Below are positions 16,619 to 26,351 of a DNA stretch of 51,677 nt, one piece after another. Source of the stretch: Bacillota bacterium. GTDB taxonomy: Bacteria > Bacillota > Negativicutes > Sporomusales > CTSoil-080. The notes beneath the pieces were generated by a model. That model searched no databases, had not been told where the DNA came from, and saw only the letters and a program-made list of their open reading frames with translations. Location of the stretch: the NCBI GenBank assembly GCA_017889635.1, contig JAGGAC010000027.1, positions 1-51,677 on the forward strand, written 5' to 3'. Both the position numbers and the translations under genes were made by a program. Position 1 is the stretch's first letter. Each line of letters starts with the position of its first letter.

Positions 16619-16975
16619 CTATCGGCCGGCCTCTTCTTCCTTAATTTTAGTCAATAGTTCTTGAATTCGAGCGCTGTATTCCAAACTTTCATCAAGTTGA
16701 AGTGATAATTCAGGAGAAAACCTTAAATTAATCCGCTTTCCGATTTCACTGCGAAAAAAACCAACTGCCTTTTGCAGCACCTGCCAAGTAACCGCTTTTT
16801 CCTCGTCGCTGCCCATAAGACTGATATAAGCTTTAGCAGCCCTGAGGTCGCCAGTAACTTCCACTTTGGTGACTGTAACGAACCCAACTCTGGGATCTTT
16901 TAGTTCAGTTAAAATAATCTTACTTAGTTCCTGCTTGATGAACTCCTGAACCTTTTCGGTTCGCAGTTGTCCCAT
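16619..16975 (-). CDS. rbfA: 30S ribosome-binding factor A
   Basis: A late 30S maturation factor that binds free small subunits and helps process 16S rRNA. The 118 residues have the KH-like fold with the conserved LKDPRVGFVTVTKVEVTGDL segment and the LRFSPELSLQLDES C-terminal signature. GAGGGA precedes the ATG. It starts 18 bases after the infB stop. Confidence 0.96.
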   Translation of the reverse strand: MGQLRTEKVQEFIKQELSKIILTELKDPRVGFVTVTKVEVTGDLRAAKAYISLMGSDEEKAVTWQVLQKAVGFFRSEIGKRINLRFSPELSLQLDESLEYSARIQELLTKIKEEEAGR

Positions 16976-16993
16976 ATCATTCCCTCGCTTTGT

Positions 16994-19612
16994 CTAGCTA
17001 GCCGGTTTGACAAGCTCCATAATAAAGGCCTCGATCATGTCAGATTCTTTTATATCACGATATTTTTCAATAGAAATCCCACATTCGTAACCGGATGCTA
17101 CTTCTTTTACATCATCTTTAAACCTACGCAAAGATTCTATCTTTCCCTCATGAACAACAATACCGCCGCGAATAATCCGCACTTGCGCAGAATTGGTAAT
17201 CTTTCCTTCAAGAATATATGAGCCTGCAATCACGCCTTTAGGTATGCTGATTACCTGGCGGACTTCCGCCCGACCAAGAACAACCTCTTTGTACTCAGGA
17301 GCTAACATACCGGTCATAGCCGCTTCTACATCATTAATCGCGTCATAAATAACTCTGTACATGCGAATATCAATTTTCTCGTTCTCCGCTAATTTGCGGG
17401 CATTCGCATCCGGTCGAACATTAAAACCGATAACAAGTGCATTTGATGCAGAAGCCAACATAACATCAGATTCATTAATGGCGCCTACACCAGAATGAAC
17501 AATGTTAACCCTTACTTCCTTATTTTTAAGGTTTTCCAATGATTGTCTAAGGGCTTCGATAGATCCTTGAACATCTGCTTTTACAACAATATTCAAGTCT
17601 TTTATATTGCCTTCTTGAATTTGTTTAAACAAATCATCCAGTGATACTTTTTGACTCTGTCCAAGTTCCTCGGAGCGTTTCTTACTCTGACGCTTTTCGG
17701 CAACCATCCGAGCCGTTCTTTCATCAACAACATTTAAGATATCACCAGCTAGAGGAACATCAGACAAACCTAATACTTCGACAGGTGTGGATGGCGGAGC
17801 TTTTTTTACCTTTTCGCCACGATCATTAATCATCGCTCTTACTTTGCCAAAAGCTGTTCCAGCAATAATCGAATCGCCAATATGCAGCGTTCCTTTTTGA
17901 ACAAGCACAGTTGCAACTGGTCCACGGCCTTTGTCAAGCTGAGCCTCAACTATCGTACCTTGGGCTGAACGATCAGGATTTGCCTTAAGCTCCCGCATCT
18001 CAGCCACAAGTAAAATCATCTCCAAAAGTTCTGGAATTCCTTCTTTGGTATGTGCTGAAACAGGCACCATAATCGTATCGCCGCCCCAGTCTTCGGGTAT
18101 AAGGGCATACTCAGACAATTGTTGCTTAACATGATCAGGATTTGCACCCGGACGATCCATTTTATTTATTGCAACAATAATTGGTACATTGGCAGATTTT
18201 GCATGATTAATTGCCTCAATAGTTTGCGGCATTACACCATCATCAGCTGCAACCACCAAAATAGCAATATCAGTTACCTGCGCCCCACGAGCTCGCATGG
18301 CAGTGAACGCCTCATGACCAGGAGTATCCAAAAATACGATTTTCTTTCCTTGATAATTGACCTGGTAGGCACCAATATGCTGGGTTATTCCGCCTGCCTC
18401 TGAAGCAGTAATATTAGTTTTGCGGATAGAATCCAGTAATGAAGTCTTTCCATGGTCAACATGACCCATAATTGTAACCACAGGTGAACGCAAGACTAAG
18501 CTAGCCTCGTCGTCTTCAATTTCGGCGATCAGTGTCGGATCGATTTCAGGTGGTAATTCTTCTACCGTAACCCCAAACTCACTGGCCACAATTGTTGCTG
18601 TATCCAAATCAATTTCCTGATTTATCGTAACCATTATCCCCAGCACCATCAGCTTTTTAATTACCTCGCTGACTTCCCGAGACATCTTATGAGCTAAATC
18701 TTTAACTGTAATTATTTCGCCAAGTTTAATGGTCTTCGGTCTAACTGGCTCTTGCTTTTGTTGTTGGGAAACTTGACTTACCGCTGGTTTGCGGTTTGAA
18801 CTGCTCCGCCTAGACGAACCGTGCTGATCAAAAGACCTCTCAAAAGCTGGCTTTACTCCAGCCCCATCACGCCGTATTCCCTTTTCCGCAGAATTTGGAT
18901 GTTGCCCAGCGCGTTGTTGTTGACCAGATTGTCGCTGTCCTCCACCTGCTTGGCCAGGGCGGTCATTACGTGGCTGTTGCTGACCAAAATGCTGTCCTCC
19001 GCCTGCTTGGCCAGGACGGTCATTACGTGGTTGCTGCTGACCAAAACGTTGCCCTCCGCCTGCTTGGCCAGGACGGTCATTACGCTGTTGCTGCTGACCA
19101 AAACGTTGTCCTCCACCTGCTTGGCCAGGACGGTCATTACGTGGTTGCTGCTGACCAAAACGTTGTCCTCCGCCTGCTTGGCCAGGATGGTCATTACGCG
19201 GCGGCTGCTGACCAGGTTGCTGCTGACTAGGACGCTGCTCATTACTGCTAGTTTGCCCAGACTGACCGTTGCGAAGTTGCGGTTGACCAAAACGTTGTTG
19301 GCCAGATTGACCTTGACGATCGCTTCGCTGCTGCTGTTGGTCAAACCGTTGCTCTTGTCCCGACTGAATTGGACGGTCGCTTCGCACGGCCGCAAGCGCA
19401 GGCTGTTGTTGGCCAGCAAGCTCTCGCGTTTTTTCTTCTGTAAAAGTCCCTGTTTTTCGTGCAAAAGTACGATCGATAACCGTTTTTGCATCCTCATCAA
19501 TGCTACTCATATGATTTTTCGCAACAATATTATTTCGCGCCAATATGTCAATAATAACTTTACTTGTTGTATCAAACTCTTTCGCTAATTCATATACTCT
19601 GTATTTGGACAT
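16994..19612 (-). CDS. infB: Translation initiation factor IF-2
   Basis: A GTPase that delivers initiator tRNA to the ribosome. The 872 residues start with an IF2N domain (about 1-52) and a Gln/Gly/Arg-rich linker (about 65-290) holding five 19-residue repeats. A second IF2N domain (about 300-350) and the G domain follow, with GHVDHGKT at 383-390, then DTPGHE and NKMD, and then the C-terminal beta barrels. GGGGGTGG lies before the ATG at 19612 and supports this start. The reading frame is nevertheless open upstream through all of ylxQ, so a 965-residue fusion is also possible. It is much longer than the B. subtilis protein because of the linker. Confidence 0.95.
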   Translation of the reverse strand: MSKYRVYELAKEFDTTSKVIIDILARNNIVAKNHMSSIDEDAKTVIDRTFARKTGTFTEEKTRELAGQQQPALAAVRSDRPIQSGQEQRFDQQQQRSDRQGQSGQQRFGQPQLRNGQSGQTSSNEQRPSQQQPGQQPPRNDHPGQAGGGQRFGQQQPRNDRPGQAGGGQRFGQQQQRNDRPGQAGGGQRFGQQQPRNDRPGQAGGGQHFGQQQPRNDRPGQAGGGQRQSGQQQRAGQHPNSAEKGIRRDGAGVKPAFERSFDQHGSSRRSSSNRKPAVSQVSQQQKQEPVRPKTIKLGEIITVKDLAHKMSREVSEVIKKLMVLGIMVTINQEIDLDTATIVASEFGVTVEELPPEIDPTLIAEIEDDEASLVLRSPVVTIMGHVDHGKTSLLDSIRKTNITASEAGGITQHIGAYQVNYQGKKIVFLDTPGHEAFTAMRARGAQVTDIAILVVAADDGVMPQTIEAINHAKSANVPIIVAINKMDRPGANPDHVKQQLSEYALIPEDWGGDTIMVPVSAHTKEGIPELLEMILLVAEMRELKANPDRSAQGTIVEAQLDKGRGPVATVLVQKGTLHIGDSIIAGTAFGKVRAMINDRGEKVKKAPPSTPVEVLGLSDVPLAGDILNVVDERTARMVAEKRQSKKRSEELGQSQKVSLDDLFKQIQEGNIKDLNIVVKADVQGSIEALRQSLENLKNKEVRVNIVHSGVGAINESDVMLASASNALVIGFNVRPDANARKLAENEKIDIRMYRVIYDAINDVEAAMTGMLAPEYKEVVLGRAEVRQVISIPKGVIAGSYILEGKITNSAQVRIIRGGIVVHEGKIESLRRFKDDVKEVASGYECGISIEKYRDIKESDMIEAFIMELVKPAS
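18920..19198 (-). repeat. Five 57-bp tandem repeats inside infB
   Basis: Residues 139-231 of IF-2 repeat a 19-residue unit with the core [18 protein letters not shown]. Landmarks at 18961, 19018, 19075, 19132 and 19189 are exactly 57 bases apart. Units differ by few bases (H for R, Q for P), so the array is recent or kept alike by recombination. The repeats keep several other frames free of stop codons, which makes false reading frames on both strands. Confidence 0.95.
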
Positions 19613-19891
19613 TGATCCACCCCCATTTTTCTTCCTCTCCGCAACTTCACGCGGCGATTTACCAATAGCAGTGCCTATTTGTTCTTTTGAAAGCACCTCA
19701 TAACAGACAACTTCATAGTAATCCGCCAAATCGCGGTAATTTTTTTTTGAATTTATTGTTGCATCGACTGCAACCAGAATTATTTTAGCTTTTCCGGACC
19801 TTACGGCTTTTTCTATGGCAAATTCCCCAGATGCTACTTTACCAGCCTTCTGGGCTAAGCCCAACAATGCAATTATTTTATGTTCATTCAT
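19613..19891 (-). CDS. ylxQ: YlxQ (L7Ae/L30e-like RNA-binding protein), no stop codon, in frame with infB
   Basis: The first 80 or so residues are a clear L7Ae-family domain: [22 protein letters not shown], then the [10 protein letters not shown] strand and the C-terminal IGKSPREV. The B. subtilis homologue is a K-turn binding protein of about 100 residues. Here the final strand and helix are replaced by a short Lys/Gly stretch, and there is no stop codon before the IF-2 start 93 codons later. Either the domain is the N-terminus of IF-2, or YlxQ is made only as a read-through form. Its ATG overlaps the ylxR stop by four bases. Confidence 0.8.
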
Positions 19892-20160
19892 TGGTTTATA
19901 AAACTGCTGCGCAGTTCCTCATATACCAAAGAGTCTATGGCATGATGAAGCGCCCGTTCCAATCGTTTCTCTTTTACCGCCTTTGTCAGGCACTGTTCAT
20001 TATTGCACACATAAGCGCCGCGCCCTGACTTTTTGCCAGTAAGATCAATCGATACAATTCCTTCAGGCGAGCGGACCACGCGCAGTAATTCTTTCTTATT
20101 TTTCATTGTCTGACAACCAACACACATGCGTTGAGGAATTTTTTTCATTTTCATAGTCAT
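19888..20160 (-). CDS. ylxR: YlxR family RNA-binding protein
   Basis: A 90-residue basic protein with the family signature [20 protein letters not shown] near 11-30 and GRGAYVC near 46. The GRGAYVC loop is thought to bind RNA (family knowledge; the role is still poorly defined, and a link to RNase P has been reported for relatives). It lies between nusA and ylxQ, the standard place in Firmicutes. A GGGGGGAT site precedes the ATG. Confidence 0.93.
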   Translation of the reverse strand: MTMKMKKIPQRMCVGCQTMKNKKELLRVVRSPEGIVSIDLTGKKSGRGAYVCNNEQCLTKAVKEKRLERALHHAIDSLVYEELRSSFINQ

Positions 20161-20165
20161 CCCCC

Positions 20166-21209
20166 CTACATGGCTGATTGCGCCTGGGATTCACTCTTTA
20201 TATCAATTTTCCATCCGGTTAGCTTTGCCGCTAACCGAGCGTTCTGACCCTCCTTACCGATGGCCAACGACAACTGATAGTCAGGAACTATTACCCGTGA
20301 TGTTTTTTCTTCTTCAGAAATTTCCACCGAAACCACTTTAGCCGGACTGAGCGAATTAGCGATATACTTATCTGCCTCTGTATTCCATTTTACAATGTCA
20401 ATTTTTTCACCCTTTAATTCATTGACAATTGTTTGAACTCGCATTCCCTTATGGCCTACACAAGCACCAACCGGATCGACATTTTCATCTCGTGAATACA
20501 CTGCTATTTTAGAGCGCAATCCAGGTTCGCGTGCAACCGATTTTATTTCCACTACCCCATCATGAATTTCCGGAACTTCAAGTTCAAAAAGCCTTTTAAG
20601 TAGCCCTGGATGAGTACGAGACACCATTATCTGAGGCCCTTTTGTCGTTTTCTTTACTTCAATAATGTAAGTTTTCAAACGATCACCATGTCGGTATATT
20701 TCGCCTGGAATCTGCTCCGATGGTTGAAGGATGGCCTCTGCTTTCCCTAAGTCAATGTAAACGTTTTTTTGCTCGATACGCTGTACAAGGCCGGTAACTA
20801 TATCACTTTCACGACTTGAAAACTCTTCGTAAATAATCCCGCGTTCGGCCTCCCTAATCCGCTGAACAACAACTTGTTTAGCGGTCTGAGCCGCAATCCG
20901 GCCGAAGTTTTTCGGCGTTACTTCCAGCTCGACAACATCTTCGAGCTCATACTTGAAATTGATGGCCCGTGCTTCTTTTAATGAAATTTCAAGTCTGGGA
21001 TCTTTAACGTCGTCAACCACCGTCTTACGAGCATAAACATGAATATCTCCAGTTTCACGTTCCAATACAACCCTAACGTTCTGTGCCGAACTAAAATTAC
21101 GCTTGTAAGCAGATATCAAAGCTGCTTCTATCGCGTCAAATAGTATTTCAGGTGTAATACCTTTCTCTTTTCCCAGTTGTTCAAAAGCCTGCATGAATTC
21201 TGCGTTCAT
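20166..21209 (-). CDS. nusA: Transcription termination/antitermination factor NusA
   Basis: Binds RNA polymerase and controls pausing, termination and antitermination. The 347 residues contain the N-terminal polymerase-binding domain (about 1-125), an S1 domain (about 130-200) and two KH domains, with GHKGMRVQ near 247 and GKEGQNARLA near 318. No C-terminal acidic repeats are present, as usual outside Proteobacteria. A GGGGGA site lies about 11 bases before the ATG, a wide spacing. Confidence 0.97.
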   Translation of the reverse strand: MNAEFMQAFEQLGKEKGITPEILFDAIEAALISAYKRNFSSAQNVRVVLERETGDIHVYARKTVVDDVKDPRLEISLKEARAINFKYELEDVVELEVTPKNFGRIAAQTAKQVVVQRIREAERGIIYEEFSSRESDIVTGLVQRIEQKNVYIDLGKAEAILQPSEQIPGEIYRHGDRLKTYIIEVKKTTKGPQIMVSRTHPGLLKRLFELEVPEIHDGVVEIKSVAREPGLRSKIAVYSRDENVDPVGACVGHKGMRVQTIVNELKGEKIDIVKWNTEADKYIANSLSPAKVVSVEISEEEKTSRVIVPDYQLSLAIGKEGQNARLAAKLTGWKIDIKSESQAQSAM

Positions 21210-21243
21210 CTGTGCACATTCCCCCTATTCAATTATATATATT

Positions 21244-21702
21244 TTAAAATTCCAAATACAGCCTTACTTGTGCTGTTTTTTCCCTAGGAATTGCCATCTC
21301 CGTACCGTCGATTTCCAATCTGATATCGTCATTTTCGACGCCAAGCAGAGTACCAACCACTTTTTTTTGTCCATTTATCGGCGCAAAGGTAGATATTTCC
21401 ACCTTATCACCAATATGCCGAATAAAATCTTTTGGTTTTTTTAACGGACGATCAAGTCCGGGCGATGAAACCTCTAGAATATAGCTTTCTTTTATAGGAT
21501 CCACTTCATCCAGTTTATCTTCCAGCCGCTCGCTCACTGTTTGACAGTCGTCTACTTCCAAGCCACCAGGCTTATCAAGGAATACACGTAGATACCAATC
21601 CCGTTCTTTTACATATTCAACATCGACTAATTCCAACTCCGAATCTTGAATAATATCTAAAACCAACTTTTCCACCTGGTTTTCGATAGTATCGTGGGAC
21701 AT
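21244..21702 (-). CDS. rimP: Ribosome maturation factor RimP
   Basis: Needed for maturation of the 30S subunit. The 152 residues have an N-terminal alpha/beta domain with LELVDVEYVKERDWYLRVFL and the LEVSSPGLDRPLKK signature, then an SH3-like C-terminal domain. The ATG at 21702 lies seven bases after GGGTGG; a TTG at 21717 overlaps that site and was rejected. It is the first gene of the nusA-infB operon, which has a strong promoter 175 to 200 bases upstream. Confidence 0.95.
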   Translation of the reverse strand: MSHDTIENQVEKLVLDIIQDSELELVDVEYVKERDWYLRVFLDKPGGLEVDDCQTVSERLEDKLDEVDPIKESYILEVSSPGLDRPLKKPKDFIRHIGDKVEISTFAPINGQKKVVGTLLGVENDDIRLEIDGTEMAIPREKTAQVRLYLEF

Positions 21703-21821
21703 ATTCTTCCACCCCAATTCATAGGATTTACTGCTATTGTTGCCTGACTTCGCATAACCTTATACCCTATATCTGGTAACACGCCTTAACCAGCCAGACT
21801 TAGCGTTATAAGCAGAAGATG

Positions 21822-21848
21822 AAAGAGTGGGCGCAATACCCACTCTTT
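21822..21848 (-). terminator. Hairpin after polC, inside the rimP leader
   Basis: A perfect 10-bp stem (21839-21848 with 21822-21831) with a 7-base loop is followed on the minus strand by TTTCATCTT, a weak T tract. It lies downstream of the rimP promoter as well as of polC, so it could end polC transcripts, attenuate rimP transcripts, or both. I see no other signal between it and the rimP start. Confidence 0.65.
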
Positions 21849-21876
21849 TGCAAAAACACTAGTTATACTATTTTTC

Positions 21877-21905
21877 ATTATACTACTTTAAGAATAATTT
21901 TACAA
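21877..21905 (-). promoter_or_regulatory. Sigma-A promoter of the rimP-nusA-infB operon
   Basis: TTGTAA (21900-21905) and TATAAT (21877-21882) on the minus strand are 17 bases apart, directly after the polC stop codon. Transcription should start near 21870, about 20 bases before the hairpin at 21848. Confidence 0.78.
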
Positions 21906-21916
21906 CAGTTACTTCT

Positions 21917-24900
21917 TTAACCAAAAAGCATTAACTGGTTGTTCTCTGGCAGATTACCTAGACAGCCGTGCTCACGGAGAATATCGATAACCGTCTTGGA
22001 CACCCTACTCCTAAGTCTTAAATCATCTACCGATGAAAAGGGTTTATTCTGGCGGGCTTCAACAATGTTACGGGCTGCGTTTTCCCCTACTCCCTCCAAA
22101 GCAGCTAGCGGCGGTAACAGCCCTTCTTCCACAATTAAAAACCGTGTTGCATCTGATTTATAAAGGTCAACTCGCTCAAATGTCAAGCCTCTCAAATACA
22201 TCTCCAATGCAATCTCACAAATAGTCTGTTGCCCTTTTTCCTTTGCCGTCATAGCGTTATTCGCCTTTTGTTCTAGTTCGGCCAGTTTTTGCCTGAGAAT
22301 CTGCTCACCTTTTACTATAAGGTTAGCATCGAACTCAGTTGCCCTTACGGTAAAATAGGATGCATAAAATGCCAAGGGATAATGTACTTTGCAATAGGCA
22401 ATACGAAATGCCATCATTACATAGGCTACGGCATGAGCTTTAGGAAACATATATTTTATTTTCTGACAGGATTCAATATACCATTCCGGAACATTACTTT
22501 CCCGTAAACAGGCAACATCGTCTTGTTTTATACCTTTGCCTTTCCTGACGCTTTCCATAACCTTAAAGGCGATTTGTGGTGCAACACCTTTTTGGATAAG
22601 ATATATCATTATATCGTCTCTTGTGGATATAGCTTCAGACAGAGGAGCTGTGCCGCTCCTAATAAGATCCTGTGCGTTGTTTAGCCAAACGTCAGTACCG
22701 TGGGAAAATCCACTAATACGAACCAAGCCGCTAAAATTTTGCGGTTTTGTGTCCTCCAGCATCTGCCGGACAAATTTGGTGCCGAATTCCGGAACACCAA
22801 AGGTGCCAACAGTAGAGCCTAATTCTTCGGGTGTTAAATCAAGAGCGTCAGTTGAAGAAAATAAACTGAGCGTTGCCGCATCATCAAACGGAATTGTCTT
22901 GGGATCAATATCGATAAGATCTTCCAACATTTTGATAACCGTCGGATCATCATGTCCCAGAATATCCAATTTTACTAATCTACTACTAATAGAATGATAA
23001 TCAAAATGAGTAGTAATAGTATTGGAATTTTTGTCATCCGCGGGAAACTGGATTGGTGTAAAATGATGAACATCCATATCCCTCGGCACAACCATAATGC
23101 CACCGGGATGTTGCCCAGTTGTTCGCTTGACCCCTGTGCAGCCACCAACCAAGTAGTTGATATGAGCATTGCGGGTCATTACGCCCTTATCACCAAAATA
23201 GTTTTTCACAAATCCGTAGGCCGTCTTCTCTGCAATGGTAGAGATTGTTCCGGCGCGAAAAACATTGTCCTTTCCAAATAATTCCTCGGTGTATTTATGG
23301 GCAACCGGTTGATAATCACCCGAGAAATTGAGATCAATATCCGGTACTTTGTCACCATGAAATCCCATAAATACAGCAAAAGGAATATCATGCCCGTTTT
23401 TGATAAGTGGCAAACCACATTTTGGACATACCTTATCCGGTAAATCGAAACCGCCACCATAGCTGCCGTCTGTAACAAACTCGCTATATTTACAACCGCC
23501 GCAACGCCAATGAGGCGGCAAAGGATTAACCTCAGTAATGTCAGTCATCGTGGCTACAAATGATGACCCAACCGACCCCCTAGAACCAACAAGATACCCA
23601 TCATCAAGTGACTTCTTAACCAATTTATGTGCAATCAGATACAACACAGCAAATCCATGATTGATTATCGAATCTAATTCGCTTTTTAGACGCGCAGCGA
23701 CAATTTCAGGTAAAGGATCACCATAAAGTTCCCAGGCCTTTTGATATGCCATAGTTTTTATTTGATTCTCAGCACCAGGAATCTTTGGGGAATACAATTC
23801 TTCAGGAATGGGCTTAAATCGTTCAATACTTTCACTAATCCGGCGAGTATTTTCCACCACCACTTCCCAGGCCTTTTCCTTACCCAGGTAAGCAAATTCA
23901 GCCAACATCTCTTCAGTGGTACGAAAATAGAGTGGTGGCTGATTGTCTGCATCGTCGTAGCCCTGACCAGACATCAGTATGCGCCGATATGCTTCATCCT
24001 CAGGATTTAAAAAGTGCACATCACAAGTAGCTACTACAGGTTTTTCCAATTGCTCGCCAAGACTCACTACTTTCCTATTTATATCACGCAATGCATCGTC
24101 ACCAGCTACTTTTCCCTGGCGTACTAAAAACTCGTTATTAGCAATAGGTTGAATCTCCAGATAATCATAAAAGCTAGCGATCGAAAGAAGTTCTTCGTCT
24201 GATTCCCCAGCCAAAATAGCCCTGATTAATTCCCCAGCTTCACAGGCTGAGCCGAATATCAATCCATCCCTGTGTTCGGCTAGTACCTCCCTGGGAATAC
24301 GTGGCGTGCGGTGTAAATATTTCAGATGTGACAATGAAACCAGTCGATATAGATTACGCAATCCTACACTGTTTCTGGCTAAAATTATGATATGGTTAGC
24401 ATGGTTGATATTATCGTCAAATAAGTAGCCTTCTAAGCCATAGACAATCTTAATCCCTGATTTAGCTGCTACTTCATCAGCTTCAGGAAATGCCTGAACT
24501 ACCCCATGATCAGTTACAGCTACCGCCTGATGGCCCCATTTTGCAGCCGTTGAAATTAACGATTTTACGGAAACAACTGCATCTAAAGCACTCATCCTAG
24601 TATGTGCATGCAATTCAACGCGAGTAATTTCGGCATTATCCTTACGTTCCTGTTTACTGATACGACACATGCTGTCAGCGTAAATCACCAGTTCATTGGC
24701 ATATTTGTCGAATTGAACTGTGCCTTTGACCTTAACCATAATCCCATCACTAAGGCTGGTGGTTAGTTTTTGAAATTGTTCCTTATTTTCAAAGAAGGTT
24801 TTACCGCTAATGCCACCAGATAAATCGGCAATATCGAAGGTTAATAGATTTCTACCAGAACGAAGCTCGCGCTCTTCGTGCTTGATTAACTGCCCAACAA

Positions 24901-25576
24901 GAACAATATTGCGGCCTTCATCCTGAATCTCGCTAATAGGTGTAGGCCTATCCTTAATATTCCGGCCGAAAATTATCGTATTCTCTTCTTTTTTTACAGC
25001 AGCCCGTTTAGGTTCAGGCAGCGGTTCGGGCGACGTTATATCATCATCGCACTCAGGCAATTCCTCGATCGCAGCGGTAATAAATTCGATTCTACACTGC
25101 CGGTTAAACTCTTTAGCAATAAGATCTTTCATAAATGATCGTACTCCGCGAGCATCAAGAATTTCCGCCGACAACTCTCCTTTAGTAGTTATACTGAGCG
25201 TTGTGCCATCAAATTCCCACTCAGCACCACTCAAAAGGTGTCTTACAGTATGATTGCCGCTAGATGCGCGACTTATAAACTCCGACCACTGATCAGTTAA
25301 ATATTGTTCGAGAATCTGCAGCGTCTGAGTAATTTTTACTTTTGATAAACCGCAGCTCTGGCACATATAGTTGGCGGCACGTTCAAGCAGCTCTTCAGGA
25401 ATTAACTCAGCCACATTTAAAAATACTTCCCAAGCAGTGGCCTCAGTATCGACCTCAACCTTGGTTATTGCACCCTGCCCTAAAAGGAGACGATCAGATT
25501 CCGCAAGTGTAAGGGCGGCGGTAAGCTCAGATAAATTTTGAGTTGTTTCGGGAATAATACAATAGGTAGACACCAT
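21917..25576 (-). CDS. polC: DNA polymerase III alpha subunit, PolC type, without an exonuclease domain
   Basis: The replicative polymerase of Firmicutes. The 1219 residues contain the N-terminal domain, an OB fold (about 222-305), a PHP domain starting RVELHAHTRMSALD near 319, and the PolC zinc finger (CGGCKYSEF ... CPKCG). The palm follows with PDIDLNFSGDYQ, and the HhH-containing C-terminus ends in NNQLMLFG. Within PHP the text passes from YGLEGYLFDD straight to HIIILARN near residue 388, so the roughly 190-residue DEDD exonuclease that normally sits there is absent and the length is correspondingly short. I use the ATG at 25576, six bases after AAGGAG. Confidence 0.95.
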   Translation of the reverse strand: MVSTYCIIPETTQNLSELTAALTLAESDRLLLGQGAITKVEVDTEATAWEVFLNVAELIPEELLERAANYMCQSCGLSKVKITQTLQILEQYLTDQWSEFISRASSGNHTVRHLLSGAEWEFDGTTLSITTKGELSAEILDARGVRSFMKDLIAKEFNRQCRIEFITAAIEELPECDDDITSPEPLPEPKRAAVKKEENTIIFGRNIKDRPTPISEIQDEGRNIVLVGQLIKHEERELRSGRNLLTFDIADLSGGISGKTFFENKEQFQKLTTSLSDGIMVKVKGTVQFDKYANELVIYADSMCRISKQERKDNAEITRVELHAHTRMSALDAVVSVKSLISTAAKWGHQAVAVTDHGVVQAFPEADEVAAKSGIKIVYGLEGYLFDDNINHANHIIILARNSVGLRNLYRLVSLSHLKYLHRTPRIPREVLAEHRDGLIFGSACEAGELIRAILAGESDEELLSIASFYDYLEIQPIANNEFLVRQGKVAGDDALRDINRKVVSLGEQLEKPVVATCDVHFLNPEDEAYRRILMSGQGYDDADNQPPLYFRTTEEMLAEFAYLGKEKAWEVVVENTRRISESIERFKPIPEELYSPKIPGAENQIKTMAYQKAWELYGDPLPEIVAARLKSELDSIINHGFAVLYLIAHKLVKKSLDDGYLVGSRGSVGSSFVATMTDITEVNPLPPHWRCGGCKYSEFVTDGSYGGGFDLPDKVCPKCGLPLIKNGHDIPFAVFMGFHGDKVPDIDLNFSGDYQPVAHKYTEELFGKDNVFRAGTISTIAEKTAYGFVKNYFGDKGVMTRNAHINYLVGGCTGVKRTTGQHPGGIMVVPRDMDVHHFTPIQFPADDKNSNTITTHFDYHSISSRLVKLDILGHDDPTVIKMLEDLIDIDPKTIPFDDAATLSLFSSTDALDLTPEELGSTVGTFGVPEFGTKFVRQMLEDTKPQNFSGLVRISGFSHGTDVWLNNAQDLIRSGTAPLSEAISTRDDIMIYLIQKGVAPQIAFKVMESVRKGKGIKQDDVACLRESNVPEWYIESCQKIKYMFPKAHAVAYVMMAFRIAYCKVHYPLAFYASYFTVRATEFDANLIVKGEQILRQKLAELEQKANNAMTAKEKGQQTICEIALEMYLRGLTFERVDLYKSDATRFLIVEEGLLPPLAALEGVGENAARNIVEARQNKPFSSVDDLRLRSRVSKTVIDILREHGCLGNLPENNQLMLFG

Positions 25577-25620
25577 TACCATCTCCTTGACTACAAGCAT
25601 GTCTACTAATATCCATTTTT

Positions 25621-26286
25621 CTAAATTAACCGGTCAATAGCATACACTCCTGGTACATCACCCAAGAGTTGGATGATGGTTAGTATATCTAATTCGTTAG
25701 GAATCTTAAGAATAAATTCAACATCCATTTTATTATCATAAGACCGGTGATGCATTGTAATATTGCGAATACTAATGCCCTTCTGGCCGAAAAACAGTGC
25801 TATTTGCCCCATAGCACCTGGTTTATCAGCAACAATGAGCTTTATACGATGAGTATTTTTGTTTATAAGATATTGTCGTTCAAGATGACCAAAAAAAACT
25901 AAAGTTAAAAACACCAAAGCAGTCGCTACAACAGCAGCAAAAAACATTCCACCACCTACAGCCAAGCCAATGCCTGCCACAACCCATAGGCTTGCTGCAG
26001 TAGTAAGCCCCCGAACTGATACACCTTCCCGAATTATTGTTCCTGCACCGAGAAAGCCGATACCGCTTATTACCTGCGCAGCAATTCGCCCCGGGTCTTT
26101 AGGCCCATCAAAGCCAGAAAAAGCAACCATGGATACAAGCATAATTAAACTAGATCCTGCACACACCAGAATATGGGTGCGTAATCCAGCTGGTCGCTCA
26201 AGGCTTTCACGTTCAAGTCCGATTAGCCCGCCAAGAATTGAGGCCAATACCAACCGCAAAGCTATATCAAATTCGCTGATCCCCAT
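25621..26286 (-). CDS. MgtC/SapB family membrane protein with ACT-like C-terminus
   Basis: The 221 residues contain an MgtC domain of about five membrane helices (about 10-140), with the signature GGLIGLERESLERPAGLRTH near 19-38. A soluble domain from about 150 then reads like an ACT fold (KLIVADKPGAMGQIALFFGQKGISI). MgtC proteins act in magnesium-limited growth and virulence in some bacteria, and this type is often called a Mg transport ATPase-associated protein (family knowledge); the role here is unknown. AGGAGG precedes the ATG. It lies just ahead of polC with 44 bases between and no terminator. Confidence 0.85.
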   Translation of the reverse strand: MGISEFDIALRLVLASILGGLIGLERESLERPAGLRTHILVCAGSSLIMLVSMVAFSGFDGPKDPGRIAAQVISGIGFLGAGTIIREGVSVRGLTTAASLWVVAGIGLAVGGGMFFAAVVATALVFLTLVFFGHLERQYLINKNTHRIKLIVADKPGAMGQIALFFGQKGISIRNITMHHRSYDNKMDVEFILKIPNELDILTIIQLLGDVPGVYAIDRLI

Positions 26287-26351
26287 ACGCTATCCTCCTT
26301 ATCTTCGAGGAGTTATCTAATAAACCGACATTTTTCGCCTTATTGGGAGGG

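Noticed and set aside
18920-19198. 57-bp array taken as a possible CRISPR
   Set aside because: Units are contiguous without unique spacers and translate in the IF-2 frame; no cas genes are present.
18821-19588. Long open frames on the plus strand and in the other minus frame over the infB linker
   Set aside because: The 57-bp repeats lack stop codons in these frames, so they are by-products of the IF-2 repeat array. The translations are low-complexity with no start signal.
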